DNA of 64,000 nucleotides from Isoetes taiwanensis (lineage: Eukaryota > Streptophyta > Lycopodiopsida > Isoetales > Isoetaceae), in contig JAJEKV010000028.1 of NCBI GenBank assembly GCA_021234155.1, forward strand, positions 1,609,199 through 1,673,198, read 5' to 3'. The notes beneath the pieces are model-generated. The model searched no databases. It had not been told where the DNA came from and worked only from the letters and a program-made list of their open reading frames with translations. Of the stretch, positions 33,003-44,755 are shown one piece after another (positions within the stretch are counted from its first letter, which is position 1; every line of letters starts with the position of its first letter). A program made the translations under genes and the position numbers.

Positions 33003-35265
33003 GAATATATCCACGGAGACCAATTGGCCTATGGGACCCAAACAAAAAGAGAAGCGACAAAGCGTGACATCGACCCAGATTAAAACACCCCACCCCGGCG
33101 GGTTTCAAGGGAAAAACCTTAGCGGAATAAGCATCTTTGGCACAATTTTTAATTGCATAGGGCCGGTTCAATACCGGCCCCGTGGGGACACAAACGAGTC
33201 CGCGCATCCATAACCTCACGGAGGTATGACCCCAACAATTCCACGGACGCCAGAGTCAATAACCGATGCAACGGCGGCCGTGCACTAGTAATCGAACATA
33301 TCGCTCTCGGATATGGGCAAATCTTTGGGCGATCCGGACGACATGACATTCATCCTCAATCGCTCGGTGGCAACATCGGCAAAGCCTTTGCTCGTGGTTC
33401 CCAGCCCCAACGCCTTTGTTTCAATGCGGAAGCGATGTGCACCCGCGCGAATGGAAGCTATAAGTCCGCGCTTCTTCATGGGGCGTTCCGGGTGTACAAA
33501 TCTTGGTGTGGGCCTCTTGTGAGCCTAGGATTGACTTTGTTGCCCGATAGTGTGCCGCCTTTAACGCGTCCGAGCCTCCTGCATCCCGTGAGCTTCTGCG
33601 AAGGAAAGTAGCATCCGTACGCTTTAAGTGCCTGCGATCTTTCTTTGTCCCGACACGGACGCATCTGTTTGCCCCGCACCCCCAAATAAGTGAGAACCAC
33701 CGAGCTTGCTTGTCTTTCCAAAGCGGATTTCAGGCGTTGGGGACCCATTGCCATGGCCAAAGCAAGGTGGGGCAAGCGTGTATCAGCCATAGCGACCACC
33801 TTTTGGAAGTAAACGATATGGCGTTCCAATGCAGCCCGTTGAAGGGGTAGAAAGCCTGTCTCCTGGAGTAGGATCTGGTACGGAACTGTGGACTTCACCC
33901 CCAGGGCCCGCGCCAAGAAGGCCTTCTGCACTTGCTCAAGGTCATTCCAGGTGTTGAGGGATATCACCAGAGCCACCTCTACCTCCTGCCCCTGATAAGT
34001 GAATGTGGGAAGCCTTGGCTGACGGGATGATGCAACTAGCAGCACCCTAGTTTTGGCCAAGTTAACTCGCATGCCAGTGAATTGGCAAAAAGTGTCAAGA
34101 GCATCCAGGTGACGTTGCATGTCCTTTGGGGTATAGGCCATGAGGTTGACATCGTCAGCATATATGAGTTGCCGGATTGTGTGATGCATGAGATGTGCGC
34201 CCGCACCTCCATGATCAGGGAGCCAATCTTCCAATTGATCAATGTATAGGCCAAAGAGTGTGGGGGAGAGGGGGCAACCCTGACGCATCTAATGCTACAT
34301 CACACCGACCGTGTCGCCGATGTGATACGGCCCCGAGCATGCCTCAGATGTTCTATATATAATGCATTTTGCAAGTCTAGGGGGTCCCCGTACCGCCGCA
34401 ATCGTCCCATAGCTTGTTGCGGGTAATTGTGGTCAACGCTTTTGCAAAATCCACGAAAACAACAAAGATGTGTTCCGCTTGCATGATTCCCGCTATCTTT
34501 AATCAATATGCGCAGAGTGAAGATATGATCAATGGTGGAATGTCCGGGCCGAAAACCCCGCCTGTGTAAGAGCTCGCACCTCTGTTTGCTTTCGCGCCCA
34601 TATTGTCACCGCTACTCAAGGATGCCACCAACAGTTTTGCAAAGAGAGATCCGACCATAATAGTACAAGGTTGGTCGGGCATTGAGGGTCCCCGCTTTGT
34701 ATATGGGCACTACCCTACTAGTGGTCCATTGCGTGGGAAGCCTTCTGCAATGCTTTATTGAACAATGCCGTGAGGGACAGGCACGATGGAGGCCCAACCC
34801 ATTTCGAAGTTACGCTTCGCATGCCATCTAAATCGCCGCCTTCCCATTAGCTAGATCCAGTAGGCCCATGATGACATCCCCTCTGGATAACCCGAGCCAT
34901 GCCTATCTGTGGAGGGATCGGGTGCCCGGCCCGAAGGGGTCAATCACGGTTGTTGCAAGTACTGTACCCATTGCTCCGAGGTGATGTTCCCTGTGGGCTG
35001 TGCAGGCTTGCTCAAGACCCTTCTCCAGAATGTCCTGGGGTGCCGGTCCAGGAGACCAAACATCTGTTGCTGATGCTCTGCGAGGTATCTGGCCTTCTTG
35101 TTCTTGAGAAAGGAGCGGTATTGAATGACGGCCTGTGGGCGGAAGATGGGATCAGTGACTTGCCGGAGTGTGCGTTTGAGCTCCCGACACTCATCATCAA
35201 ACCATTTGTTGCGGGGGAAGGTGGTAGTGCCTGAGGTTCGCCGTGAGCGGTCCCTGGAGATACAC
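33003..35265 (-). mobile_element. 5'-truncated LINE with reverse transcriptase relics
   Basis: Minus strand, 5' to 3': WFDDECRELKRTLRQ and the linker ending WRRVLSKPAQPTGNITSEQW; VVFVDFAKA (RT motif with Asp); MRQGCPLSPTLFGLYIDQL; LIYADDVNLMA (the YADD box); LAKTR; then the post-RT region up to about 33290 and a 3' UTR ending near 33003. These are the ordered landmarks of a non-LTR ORF2 from the end of the endonuclease to the 3' end. Frameshifts and stops lie between 34300 and 35000. The endonuclease is missing, consistent with 5' truncation on insertion. GC content is far above the flanks. A possible short duplication GTTTATG flanks it (near 32973 and 35279). Confidence 0.85.
33476..34288 (-). 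pseudogene. LINE ORF2 fragment: second half of the reverse transcriptase
   Basis: An uninterrupted 270-codon frame beginning MRQGCPLSPTLFGLYIDQLE and carrying YADDVNLMA about 40 residues later, followed by the thumb-like region (NTWNDLEQVQKAFL, RAALERHIVYF). The catalytic first Asp (VDFAKA) lies in a different frame at 34506-34300, separated by a frameshift and stop near 34290, so no active polymerase can be made. There is no RNase H domain. Confidence 0.8.
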
Positions 35266-35289
35266 GGACATATATGTGTTTATGGAATA

Positions 35290-35638
35290 CACTACCTAAG
35301 AGGCTGATGAATTTACCAATGTCTAGTTGAATTTTAGATGTTTGAGCTGGCAGAAACCCAAGCGACTCCCGAACTCCATACCATTTTGCAAAAATTCTTG
35401 CGGCCCATAGTAAACCCTTAATTTTGGCTTGCTTTGAAACTCTCTCTTGATTTAGTGATGTTGAGGATTCAACCTCAATCTCTATCATAATTTCCTCAAG
35501 GTCCTCATAGTCATTCAAGTATTGAACATATTTTTCAAGGTCGTCATCAAATGGCGGGACCTCATGCCCATCCTCAAAGAATTTGGCAACCAGCCTTGGG
35601 TAAGAATCCCACTGAACATTGATCACTATCATCTGCAT
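35290..35638 (-). pseudogene. Unassigned exon-like fragment cut by the LINE
   Basis: An open stretch of about 115 codons, acidic at first (FFEDGHEVPPFDDDLEKYVQ), then SSTSLNQERVSKQAKIKGL and WAARIFAKWYGVRESLGFLP. It runs directly into the LINE at about 35266. Composition and length suggest a genuine exon of a host gene. I do not recognise the family, and the rest of the gene is not visible nearby. Confidence 0.3.
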
Positions 35639-35659
35639 TGGTGTTGAATAACGTCATTA

Positions 35660-38340
35660 GTTTATATTATCTACTATTTCTGTTAAATCACCTTATAAAA
35701 TAGAACCTTAGAAAAAATGTGTTGGGGTATATATAATTTGATGAATTTGATGGTTGAATGAATTTGATACGAAATGTTCAAGGACCTTTCTAGAAATGTT
35801 TTTCTCCATGGCATATTTTATTTTAGTGTTATCACTATTGTCATTTTCTTCTTTACCTTGTATTTGTTCTTTTAATTGCAAAGTTGCCTCAATCTTAACT
35901 TTACAAAATGCCTGCACAACATGAGAAGGAACACAGTTATCAGCTATATATTACATGCTTAGGATTAAATATCACAACATCAAAGTTCGAGCTTGAACAA
36001 TTTAAACCTATAATAACATACATGTTTCACAAAACTCAACAAATAAACCTTTTCCGCAACTACGTACTTCTTTGTCTTCATGGCAAACAGAAGTAACAAA
36101 ATGTACTTTCCCACTTAATCAGATTCTGATGTATATTTTATCCATGTAACACTTAGATGGCTAGGATGTAAAGCGTGCCAAAACAAATAGAAGTCTAAGA
36201 TGCACATCTAAGAAAAAATATGCTTGGATAAGAGCTATTCACGTGAAGGCCTCCTTTCAATAAGCCCCAAATAAGATTGCGAAGCCACTGCTTTTCTCTG
36301 AGAAGTATAACAGGAGTTAAGAAAAAGTGTGCCCGGCAGTCTGTAATGTTAACTGTAGTTTGGATTGATTGCTTAAAAGAAAAAGTTTGCTTGCAATTGC
36401 TTGCAAAACCGTCTGGGTACAGAGCTAATCAAGGAAATGGAGATCATGCAGAAATTAGCTAGCATGCCTTGCACAGGGATTAAATAAAGCACCTAAACTC
36501 AGTTCAGCCAGAAATTAGCTAGCATGCCTTGCACAGGGATTAAATAAAGCACCTAAACTCAGTTCAGCAAGTTCAAAAAAATGGGTATACAGTTCAGCAA
36601 GTTCAAAAAAATTCCAAGAGAAAAACAAAAGAAAAAGGGAGACTTTATAATCTTTCCAAACAGAGCCTATGTATCCTTGCAAACCTGTTCAAAATCTTTG
36701 AAAACAGAGCTTAAGTCCCCTCACGATTTTTTCTGCATATGTAAAACATGAGGTAAGGAAATTTTTGTTTGCAATTGCTTACCGAGGGACCGTCTCAAGC
36801 AAATCGCAGGATCTACTTCAACCAAAACTTTGCTTGCAAGATCGCCTCGGTACAGATCCAATCAAGGAAATGGAACTCATGCAGAAATAGCCAGGACGCC
36901 TCGAACAGGGATTAAACGAAGAACTGACAATCTAAATAGACCGTAGCAATTTGGGCACTCTGTAAATTCATATATATCCTTGCACGTTTTTTCTGAGACA
37001 TGCATATATCCACCAGATTTGTTGCACTTTGAAATAACAAAATTTTACTCTAAAGGATTAAAAAATTAAGGCAATAGTAGTTGTACCAAGAGCCTGAGCA
37101 GACTGATGTAGTCACAATGACAGATTGATGGATTCTAATAACTGCCCTGCTCCAAGCGATGCCCTGCGTGATGGAGGCCGAACTAGCTTTGGTTCAAGCA
37201 AGAAGCAGTGTCTTATGCACTCCTACTATTTGAGCGACTCCCCTGTTTCAGTGCCTGAAGATAGAAAGGACAAATGCAAATGAATGGCAAAGAAAGTTAC
37301 AGCAAAACCCTAAATGAAACAAATAATCTACCTGAATGTTGAATCTGAAGCTCCAACATGCTATTCGGTTCAGTGCATTCTTCAGACTGAATGGAGGAGA
37401 GTACAAATTTTTTTACTTGAAATTCTAGTCTAGCCTGCTATATGGGCGCCAAAGCAAGCTCTAAAGACAAAGATGAATGCTGCTGCATTTTAAACGAAAG
37501 AAGAAATGAAGGAAGGAGGCAGGATGAAGGAAGGAGGCAGCATCCCGACCCTGCAAAAAAGATTATTACATCCGTTAAATTAGCTGAAGAAACAAGGTGC
37601 TGCGCACAGAGGGTTGCCCTCCATGGCCCGCGGGTGAAGTGGCTTAAATCATACTTCCAAGTCATGTTTTCAAAATCAATCAAAATTGATACTTCAAAAC
37701 AATAGAAGACTTGATACCATGGCCTTATGAGAATTGGCCTGAAGAAATCTTTGGTGCTCGTCATGGAACAAGGATTGCAGAAGCATAAGGACAAGTCTAA
37801 TAGAGCAGAGAATGGACATACATGTTTTTCTAGCATAGAAATGAGAGAACTCCTTGAAGATCTCTAATCGGATTTTTGTCACAGAGAGCTTCAAACATCT
37901 GAGGAGCAGGTTGTGTAGAGGAATAACACATTGATGCATAGCGTAACTCCGAACCTCGCAAGAAAAAGTAGAACCGAATGATCCCAGATTCGAAATGCAA
38001 GATCTATACAATGCATCCACCAAGAATCCCCATCTCCATAGCCAAATGAAGATCTCTTCCTCCATCCCTCCCTCCCCTCCAGGAATGATGGCCATATATG
38101 AGCATTGATGCAGGGGGTCCGGTCCAATTTCTATGTTTTAAGTTTGGACCAATGAATGTACGTCGTGTTGTGCAGTCTTGATGAAGGATTCATGTAGCCG
38201 ATGGTTATGGGTGTTTTGTTAATGCGTGTAATGCTTGATTTGAATTCTAGGATTTGGAGTTTGCAGATGATGAATGCATGAAAGTGAGGCCTAGTTGCGT
38301 CATGTGAATGAAGAACCCAAAATGATAGCAAATTCAACAG
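35660..38340. other. No recognised gene; contains an exact 60-bp duplication
   Basis: AT-rich with short frames on both strands. None carries a family motif. A tandem repeat lies at 36449-36598 (see separate entry). The plus-strand frame 37442-37705 and minus-strand frames 37438-38095 overlap and look like chance. Confidence 0.35.
36449..36603. repeat. Exact 60-bp tandem duplication plus a shorter one
   Basis: 36449-36508 and 36509-36568 are the same 60 bases (core AATTAGCTAGCATGCCTTGC). This is followed by two copies of AGTTCAGCAAGTTCAAAAAA (36560-36612). The absence of differences marks a very recent slippage or unequal exchange. Confidence 0.9.
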
Positions 38341-38342
38341 AA

Positions 38343-38729
38343 GTCAAGTCTTTATTTTCAATAAAAGTCAAATGCGATATGTGGTTTACAGCAGTTGCAT
38401 CAGTCGATCCAAAGGACTGAAATTTCCTGATTGCATTTTCAATCCCAAGAAAACTATAGACATCATCTTCAGATACTGGATGGATACTTCTTAGCTCATG
38501 TAATGCAAGGTTTTGCAGCTCTGTTTGTTTGTGAATAGCTAATGCCACAGTTTTGCCTACAATCTCGTGAGATGTATGCCCTAGCAACATAGGAACATTG
38601 TTTAGAAAGCCAAAAGAACATATAGAAATAATGGTTAAAAAAGTCAACCTTTGAAAGCAGGTAATCGGCCATTGTTGTGGCATCAAGGTATCCAGTAGAC
38701 AAGGCTTGCCTAACCCTAAACAGAGCCAT
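38343..38729 (-). pseudogene. Argininosuccinate lyase, last two exons only
   Basis: Minus strand. The first part, ending at a GT donor near 38648, reads RVRQALSTGYLDATTMADYL, which matches the ALxxGYLDATTLADYL segment of plant argininosuccinate lyase. The second exon (from about 38580) reads HTSHEIVGKTVALAIHKQ, LALHELRSIHPVSEDDVYSF and LGIENAIRKFQSFGST, the C-terminal part in the right order and spacing. The PFR before TSHEIVG is not preserved. The catalytic serine loop and the N-terminal two thirds of the enzyme are absent within the window. The intact enzyme would cleave argininosuccinate to arginine and fumarate in the plastid. This is a gene fragment, not a working gene. Confidence 0.8.
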
Positions 38730-38771
38730 CTAGAAAAATGTTATGCACACAGGATGTATATCTAGCACAAT

Positions 38772-39480
38772 AACAAGGGGTTTTTTTGTGTTTTTGTACG
38801 CTTTTCACTAAGGTTTTCCTATGATTTCGTGATGTATTCAAATGGATGTACTAATGCGTACATCTAGAGTGCACCATTTCTGAGCCATTGATTTTAGTCT
38901 TTTTTTTTTCAATGGTCAACAACCAATGGCTCACAACAAAAGGCCTCTTTTTGTGTGTGTGGTGCATAAGGGGCACATGAAGGGCCATTGATTTTAGCCT
39001 TTTTTTTTCAATGGTCAACAACCAATGGCTCACAACAAAAGCCCTCTTTTTGTGTGTGTGGTGTATAATGGGATGATTAATACAGGATTGCGCTATTGAA
39101 TATTGTTTTATGGCTCATTCCGAATGAAGCTTGCAAAAAATTACCATGCATTTTTAGATTTTGAGACAGTTATTAAGCAAATTCCAAGGCTTCTAGATCC
39201 TTGTGCTAACAAGCAGAAAAGTTTCCCACTTTGGTTTCTCACCACAAGAATCCATGGAGGCCAAAGGCTGCTGTTAAATTCCAGTTGAAAAATGTTTGTG
39301 TATGGGTGTTGCAAACTTTATGACTTTCAGAATAATGGGATCAATCTGCTCTATCTTTATGGTAACTTTTACTTATGTTCTATTTGTTTTATTGTGATCA
39401 AATTCAAAAGCTACATGTGATGAAAGCCTCAAATGAATTCTAGTTTTTTTCTGGTTTGAATTCTAAAATTTTTGTTTGTG
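38772..39480. repeat. Dispersed repeat B, copy 2 (inverted to copy 1)
   Basis: Reverse complement of 6105-7007, lacking about 200 bp near 39075. It has the same terminal block (TTGTGTTTTTGTACGC) and the two tandem ~100-bp units with CAATGGTCAACAACCAATGG. Confidence 0.75.
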
Positions 39481-40136
39481 CCTCTTTATTTTCTGTCCTT
39501 TCACTAATGCATCTCGCATTTGGATCTTAGTCATGACTTATCTCATTGGCCTAATGTTTAGGGACTAGAATTGGCAAGAAAGCTTGAAACATATATAATT
39601 TGGCGTGTTGCAATGAGCAGGTTCACACTTTGCTTAAAGCTGTTTCAAATTAAATTCTTATTATCAAGAAAATGCTTAGTTTTATGTAGCTTCACATTCA
39701 TTGAGTTTAAATGGTTGGACTGAAAGGCCTTAGTGCTAAAGCAAAACACATTTGCACTATTGAAACTTCATGTCATTAAGTTTAAATTGTTTGATTCAAA
39801 GTTGTTAGTGTCAATAAAGCACAAGGATATGCTGGGTTCAATCCCCATGACATGACCTAACGGTCATCTTCTTAACAAATGTTCTTTATTCCATTGATAA
39901 CTCTTCTAAATTACTTTAATAACCTATTGACCTTTTTTGAGGCTCCACAATTGCTATATATCATTTTTTGTTGTTATGTTGTCCATCTCCAAGGCCCCGA
40001 AGGGGTAAAAAAAAATTTAGACAACACAAACCATTACATAAAACACTTTTAAATTAAAATCCCCCTAAAACCCCTATGGTTTGGGTGCATATTCACACCC
40101 GGGGGGAGGTGACGTCCCTAAGGCCCCGAAGGGGCC
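39481..40136. other. No gene; includes a partial foldback arm
   Basis: AT-rich. 40018-40105 is a partial copy of the foldback arm (CCCCCTAAAACCCCTATGG, GGGTGCATATTCACACC). The palindrome GGCCCCGAAGGGGCC occurs at 40120, and a shorter version, GGCCCCGAAGGGG, near 39993. Confidence 0.5.
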
Positions 40137-40546
40137 AATTTTTTTTTTTTTTGCAACACAAACCATTAACATCCAACATATACAAATTAAATCCCCCTAA
40201 AACCCCACAGGGTTTGGGTGCATATTCACACGGGGTGACGTAGGGGAGCCCTTTTATCTTTTGCCTAAAATGGTAGCCCATGTTTGCAATCAAACCATTA
40301 TAGTATTTCACCAAACCTTATAGTCTTTCTATAAGTCTTGCTATACAGTATAAAAAAACTTGTACGAGCATACCCCACAAACGAGGATCGTTATCTACGG
40401 TCCAAATCAAAGCATAACTCATGAATATGCCCATCCAATAGCTCTCGATGCCGGAGTCACCCCCCGTGTGAATATGCACCCAAACCATAGGCGGTTTTAG
40501 GGGGGATTTAATTTTTACATGTTGGATGTTAATGGTTTGTGTTGGA
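40137..40546. mobile_element. Foldback element, second copy
   Basis: Arms of about 85 bp (40151-40238 and 40460-40546) in inverted orientation: CAACACAAACCATTAACATC at the outer end and GGGTGCATATTCACACGGGG at the inner end. The ~220-bp centre is related to that of 5448-6058 (ATGACTCCGG / GCCGGAGTCAC and TATACAGTAT stretches). No coding capacity. Confidence 0.75.
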
Positions 40547-41241
40547 TGTCATTACCTACTTTCACCCAAGGAAAAACTTTAAGAAAACAGATTCCACAAA
40601 GTCCACATCTCTTCCTTCAAGTTATCCATCTCCCTCAGAACTTTTTCATTATTTTGTGCAATTCTTTTATACTGCATGTGTAGAAGTCCTAATCAACTAT
40701 AAACAAAAGGTTGTTGTGTATCCAGCTGGTTATGTATCTATTTGAAATGTTTTTCCGCAGCCAAGTTCCTCCTTCACCATTTCCATCTCCGCCCTTGCTT
40801 GTTGCAATTAGACATAACCTGAAAGCATACCATGAAATATGCTTATGAAACCATTTGAACACATTGTGTGGATTAAAATTAGAGATGCTTTAAAAGTGCA
40901 GTTTGTGTTCTAAAAAACCATGGCCATTTTAAATAAATGACACCTATAATCAAAGCACTCAGAAGATGCAGCATCCTGCATACCAAAAATTGCAAATGCA
41001 AATTGCTATTCATTGGAGCTAGGCCTAGTAACTCTGAATTTATAGCTTGGAACAGGTCGGCTTCTAAAGCCACCCTTAAGAACCGTCAACGTAAACAAAT
41101 TCCGGTATATATACTGAAATTTCCAGTTCCCTTGTCCATAACAATGCTTCAACGTCAAAAAAGATTGTTGCATAGTTTGATAATCTGTGAAAGCCATTAA
41201 TATGCAGACCAACAAATAATAACTTAATTCTAACACAGTGA
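40547..41241. other. No recognised gene
   Basis: AT-rich DNA between the foldback element and the repeats at 41242. Small frames on both strands have no motif. Confidence 0.4.
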
Positions 41242-42263
41242 AATAATGCCATCGATCCGAGCCATCAGATCGGTATTCTCGAAGAGGCGAGCATGCATTC
41301 TCCCATGCATGCATGCATTTTCTGGGGTTCTAGTTCGTTTGGGGATCACTATTTATTGCAGGTTTTTCATCGACTTCTCATCGACGTTTTCTCCTCTCTC
41401 AGCAGTTCCCTTGACTATCTTGCTTTGATACCAGGCAGGGGAGGGGCTTCTCACTGCTTGGTTTTCCAGTTTGGCGTCTCTTTCTATGTTGTGACATGTT
41501 CTTCCCTGATCTTGTCCCTTTTTTGGCCATCCTTCAACCTTCGGCCTTGATCTCGTTTTGATAAGGAAATTCTCTTTTTGTCAGGAGCTTTTATCTGTTT
41601 TCATGCGAGCCCTATTCGAGAATGCCATCGATCCGAGCCATCGGATCGGTATTCTCGAAGAGGCGAGCATGCATTCTCCCATGCATGCATGCATTGCATG
41701 CATTTTCTGGGGCTCTAGTTCGTTTGGGGATCGCTATTTCTTGCAGGTTCTTCATCGACTTCTCATCGGCATTTTCTCCTCTCTCAGCAGTATGTATATA
41801 TTATTGTAAATATTGTTTTTTTTGTCGCGTGGCACGCGTGACCAGCCCCTCGCTTTTCGAGGTTTTTTCTCTATTGGTTTTTTTGTTGGTGATGTGCAGG
41901 TCCAGGGGTGGTGCGCGACTTCGGTATTCTCTGTGGAGCATGGGTTTTTTTTTTGTGGGAATGTTTAGCAGCCTTGCGTTGTCCAAGCCCCTTACCGAGA
42001 TTTTATCGCTAGGATTTTTCCTCGAAAACCCGAAAAGGCGAGGCTTTTTAATCCCGGCGATAAGTTCTCGGCAGGTACACTTGCCAACATCTGTAGCACA
42101 CAATTTTATTTGGGGTCTAGGTGTTATAACTAAATATTCCCTATGTTTTTCATTTTTTGGGTAACCTGCGGTGTGCAGCTACTCACTATACCATTGTAGA
42201 AAAACTGCTGAGATGAATGAAAAGCCTAGCTAGTTTTGTCTGTTTTCATGTGAGCCCTATTCG
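41242..42263 (+). repeat. Two direct copies of an unknown repeat unit
   Basis: Unit 1 (41242-41614) and unit 2 (41615-42263) both begin AATGCCATCGATCCGAGCC and contain GCATGCATGCATGC and TCGTTTGGGGATC. Both finish with CTGTTTTCATGYGAGCCCTATTCGA. The first ~165 bp are about 95 percent identical. Unit 2 has extra sequence, including a short LINE-like piece. The pair lies beside the last exon of the SDS22-like pseudogene. Confidence 0.7.
41990..42070 (+). mobile_element. LINE 3' UTR-like fragment
   Basis: CCTCGAAAACCCGAAAAGGC, followed by GAGGCTTTTTAATCCCGGCG, is the reverse complement of the conserved 3' UTR block at 24805-24855 in the LINE family described above. It is in plus orientation here. 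No RT sequence is attached. Confidence 0.5.
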
Positions 42264-43747
42264 ATAAAAACCAATAAATAAGAACAGCAACATTAATCTC
42301 TTGCTGGTTATAAAGAGTGCAAAAAGCGTGTCTTTCACTTCAGAGTACGAATCAATCTGTTGGAGATTAGGAAGAGCAGATATAGGCTTGTCCTTGTAGG
42401 TTGGCTCAGATGCCTGCATCCAAATATACAAATTAAACAAATAGAAAGGTGCATCCTTCAGATAGAGATCAATGTATAATACATACACAAGGATTCCGCT
42501 CCAAATAAATGGTTAAAAATGACTTCTTACAACCACATAGTGCTTGGTTTATCCCTTCTAAAGTAGGTATCAAATTGTCATTTAGCCAAAGATTTTCGAG
42601 TCTGAACGTTGAACCCAAACAGATTTAATGCTTCAATAAAGTAATAAAACTACTGGAAGTGAAAGTTGATTAGATGGATTAGATGATTAGATTAATAAAA
42701 CTACTGATGTAAGTCTATTAGAGGATACATCCAATACACACAGATTCACAAGCTCTGAAAGTCCCTCCATGTGCAAGATTGCATTATGACTTAGATAAAG
42801 CTCCTGAAGCTTTACACATTCCTAAAGTAAACAAGACAACAGCTTGTACGTGTCTTACATAGCTACAATGCTGCAACTACTTGTTTACTTGAAAACTAAA
42901 CATTGATGTTAGACGATTGCTTTGTGAAATGATCTTCGCCAGATTACAAAATCCATGGATGTTCAAAGCTTTTATGTGATTGCGGCCAAGCCATAACTTT
43001 TGCAATTTTGTAAGATCTTCTAAGACTTCCATCACCTAACCTTGGCAACCTGTCATCCATCAGGTCATCGTACAACCAACGAACACAAATATTTGTCTTT
43101 AAATTTAATGCTCATGTAAGCATGTAGCAACATATAACTGAAACCATCTTTAAGTAAGAAACTCACTCGGATTTTATTTGAAATAAACTCGTTCCTTGAC
43201 ACATACAATTCCCGTAATTTGGGTGATACTTTATGCATGCCAAGCAACAATGTGATCTCGTTGAAGGACATGTCAAATACAACAAGATTTGTAAAACCAT
43301 CAATGTTGGGTATTCTTGTAAGCTTCCCGCAACGCTAGTTCCTGCATATAATAATAGCACAAACAATAATAGAAAACATAACAGATTAAGTTCAATATGT
43401 CATATTTGATATCTCCACTAAAAGTTCTGAACAATGCAGAGGAACCATTGAGGTAGGAAATTAACAAGACGAAACAAGGGTCTAAAATGGTAGAAAAAAA
43501 TACAGACCTGGAGACCGAATAAGGCAGACTATTTAGACAATGGCTGAAGGGCTTCATCTGTGAATAGACTCTGATGCAAGCTAATCTTCTGAAGGTTGGA
43601 GAGCTTGGTAAAATGATCATCTAGCTTCGAAAGGCGATTAGCAGTGAGATCAAGTTTCATAATTCCCTGCGGAATATTAACATCTGAGAGGTCATACAAC
43701 TGGGAAGAGATAAGGTCTAAGACTTGCTCTTCCCCTCCCCCCCCCAT
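42246..43747 (-). pseudogene. SDS22-like LRR protein (PP1 regulatory subunit PPP1R7 type), pseudogene with introns
   Basis: Six exon-like pieces on the minus strand have good splice sites: A 43747-43508, B 43341-43167, C 43035-42889, D 42821-~42700, E ~42605-42487, F 42413-42246. They encode leucine-rich repeats in the order of the plant SDS22-like protein: IMKLDLTANRLSKLDDHF; VVFDMSFNEIT and PKLRELYVSRNEF; LTKLQKLWLGRNHIKALNIH; KLQELYLSHNAILHMEGLSE and VLDVSSNRLTSV; LENLWLNDNLIPTLEGINQA and LTIYLERNPC; and ALPNLQQIDS. The intact protein would steer PP1 phosphatase. Exon A has an in-frame TAG where the family has Trp. Exon B has a 5-nt deletion shifting the frame. The repeat with LQILELGSNRL between B and C is unrecognisable. 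Retained introns make it a decayed gene copy, not a retrocopy. Confidence 0.8.
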
Positions 43748-44379
43748 GTCTAACTAGTATTTTGCGTTTGAGTGTGCTTCAATCACATAACTTACCCACG
43801 AATTTTTCCAAACTGGTTCAAATTCAAAATTCCCAACGAAGATCAGCAACAAGGCAAAAGAAACACCAAGACCACTAAGGCTTCAATATCTTAAACCAAT
43901 CATGAAATTCAACTTCTGAAATGATCTATTTCACCATTGTAAAGCAAGGAGTTGAAGAATCTTTTTGCAAGAACCTGAGGCAAGAAAAAGGGTATTTTGG
44001 AACTAGAGAGAGATGCCAAAGTGCTCAAGTCAAATTCATCCAAACTCAAAGCCAAAATAAAATTCTAATGTGGTTTTACTAAAAGATTTGAATGGAGTAC
44101 TCTTAAACCAGGAACATGTCTTTAGATAATAAAACATACTTCTCTGATTAATGAATTTTCCCTTGAATTTGAGCTTAGCGTTTCTTCAATGTTGTGCATG
44201 AAGACTCAACTCTGCTACAATAGTGATTCAAGAGTAAGATTCCAGAGTAAGTTTTTCTATGATCAAATAATTACTAGCAAAGTGTGCAAATTGATAGGGT
44301 AGGTGAATTCGCACAGTATCTTTTGTGTGCAAATTCTCCTCTGAAAAAACAGCCTTGATTTTAAAAAATGGTATAATTG
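43748..44379. other. No recognised feature
   Basis: AT-rich DNA upstream of the SDS22-like pseudogene. No promoter could be defined. Confidence 0.4.
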
Positions 44380-44560
44380 TAGATGCCATGCATTTAGCCT
44401 CACATCATCCGGCTCAGCATCATAATATTCCGACAGCGTAAATTCTCCATTGCTTGCATACTTTAGACCATAATTTATAGTACATTTGATATTTTCCAAG
44501 ACATGCTTTGCTACTTTGCAATGGTTTGCTGTGGGATCGCAGAAAATGAGTTTACACTGA
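44380..44560 (-). mobile_element. Copia RNase H fragment
   Basis: The minus-strand frame contains PTANHCKVAKHVLENIKCTI, then NYGLKYASNGEFTLSEYYDA. This corresponds to the P(T)xxHWxAAKRILRYLKGTxxxGIxY...LxGYTDADWAGD segment of Copia RNase H. It is a short internal scrap. The key DADWAG is altered to DAEPDD. Confidence 0.55.
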
Positions 44561-44755
44561 GGGCAGAAATAAATCAGCTTAAAACACCTCCACAAAGTTC
44601 AATTTTGGGCCTAGTTGTTAAGTAAATCAATGTTGTAACAAGTTGATTTTGAATGCCTTGATGAAACTTTATGGCTCTGGACACTTCAAGTGTTCTTCCA
44701 TTGGCATGCCAATGGTCTGCGATCTATAATATTGGTGTACATTAATATTACAACA

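Noticed and set aside
41310-41330. GCATGCATGCATGC run as a CRISPR-like or regulatory palindrome
   Set aside because: Simple alternating repeat (RY-like); there are no spacer-separated repeats, and CRISPR arrays are not expected in a plant nuclear genome.
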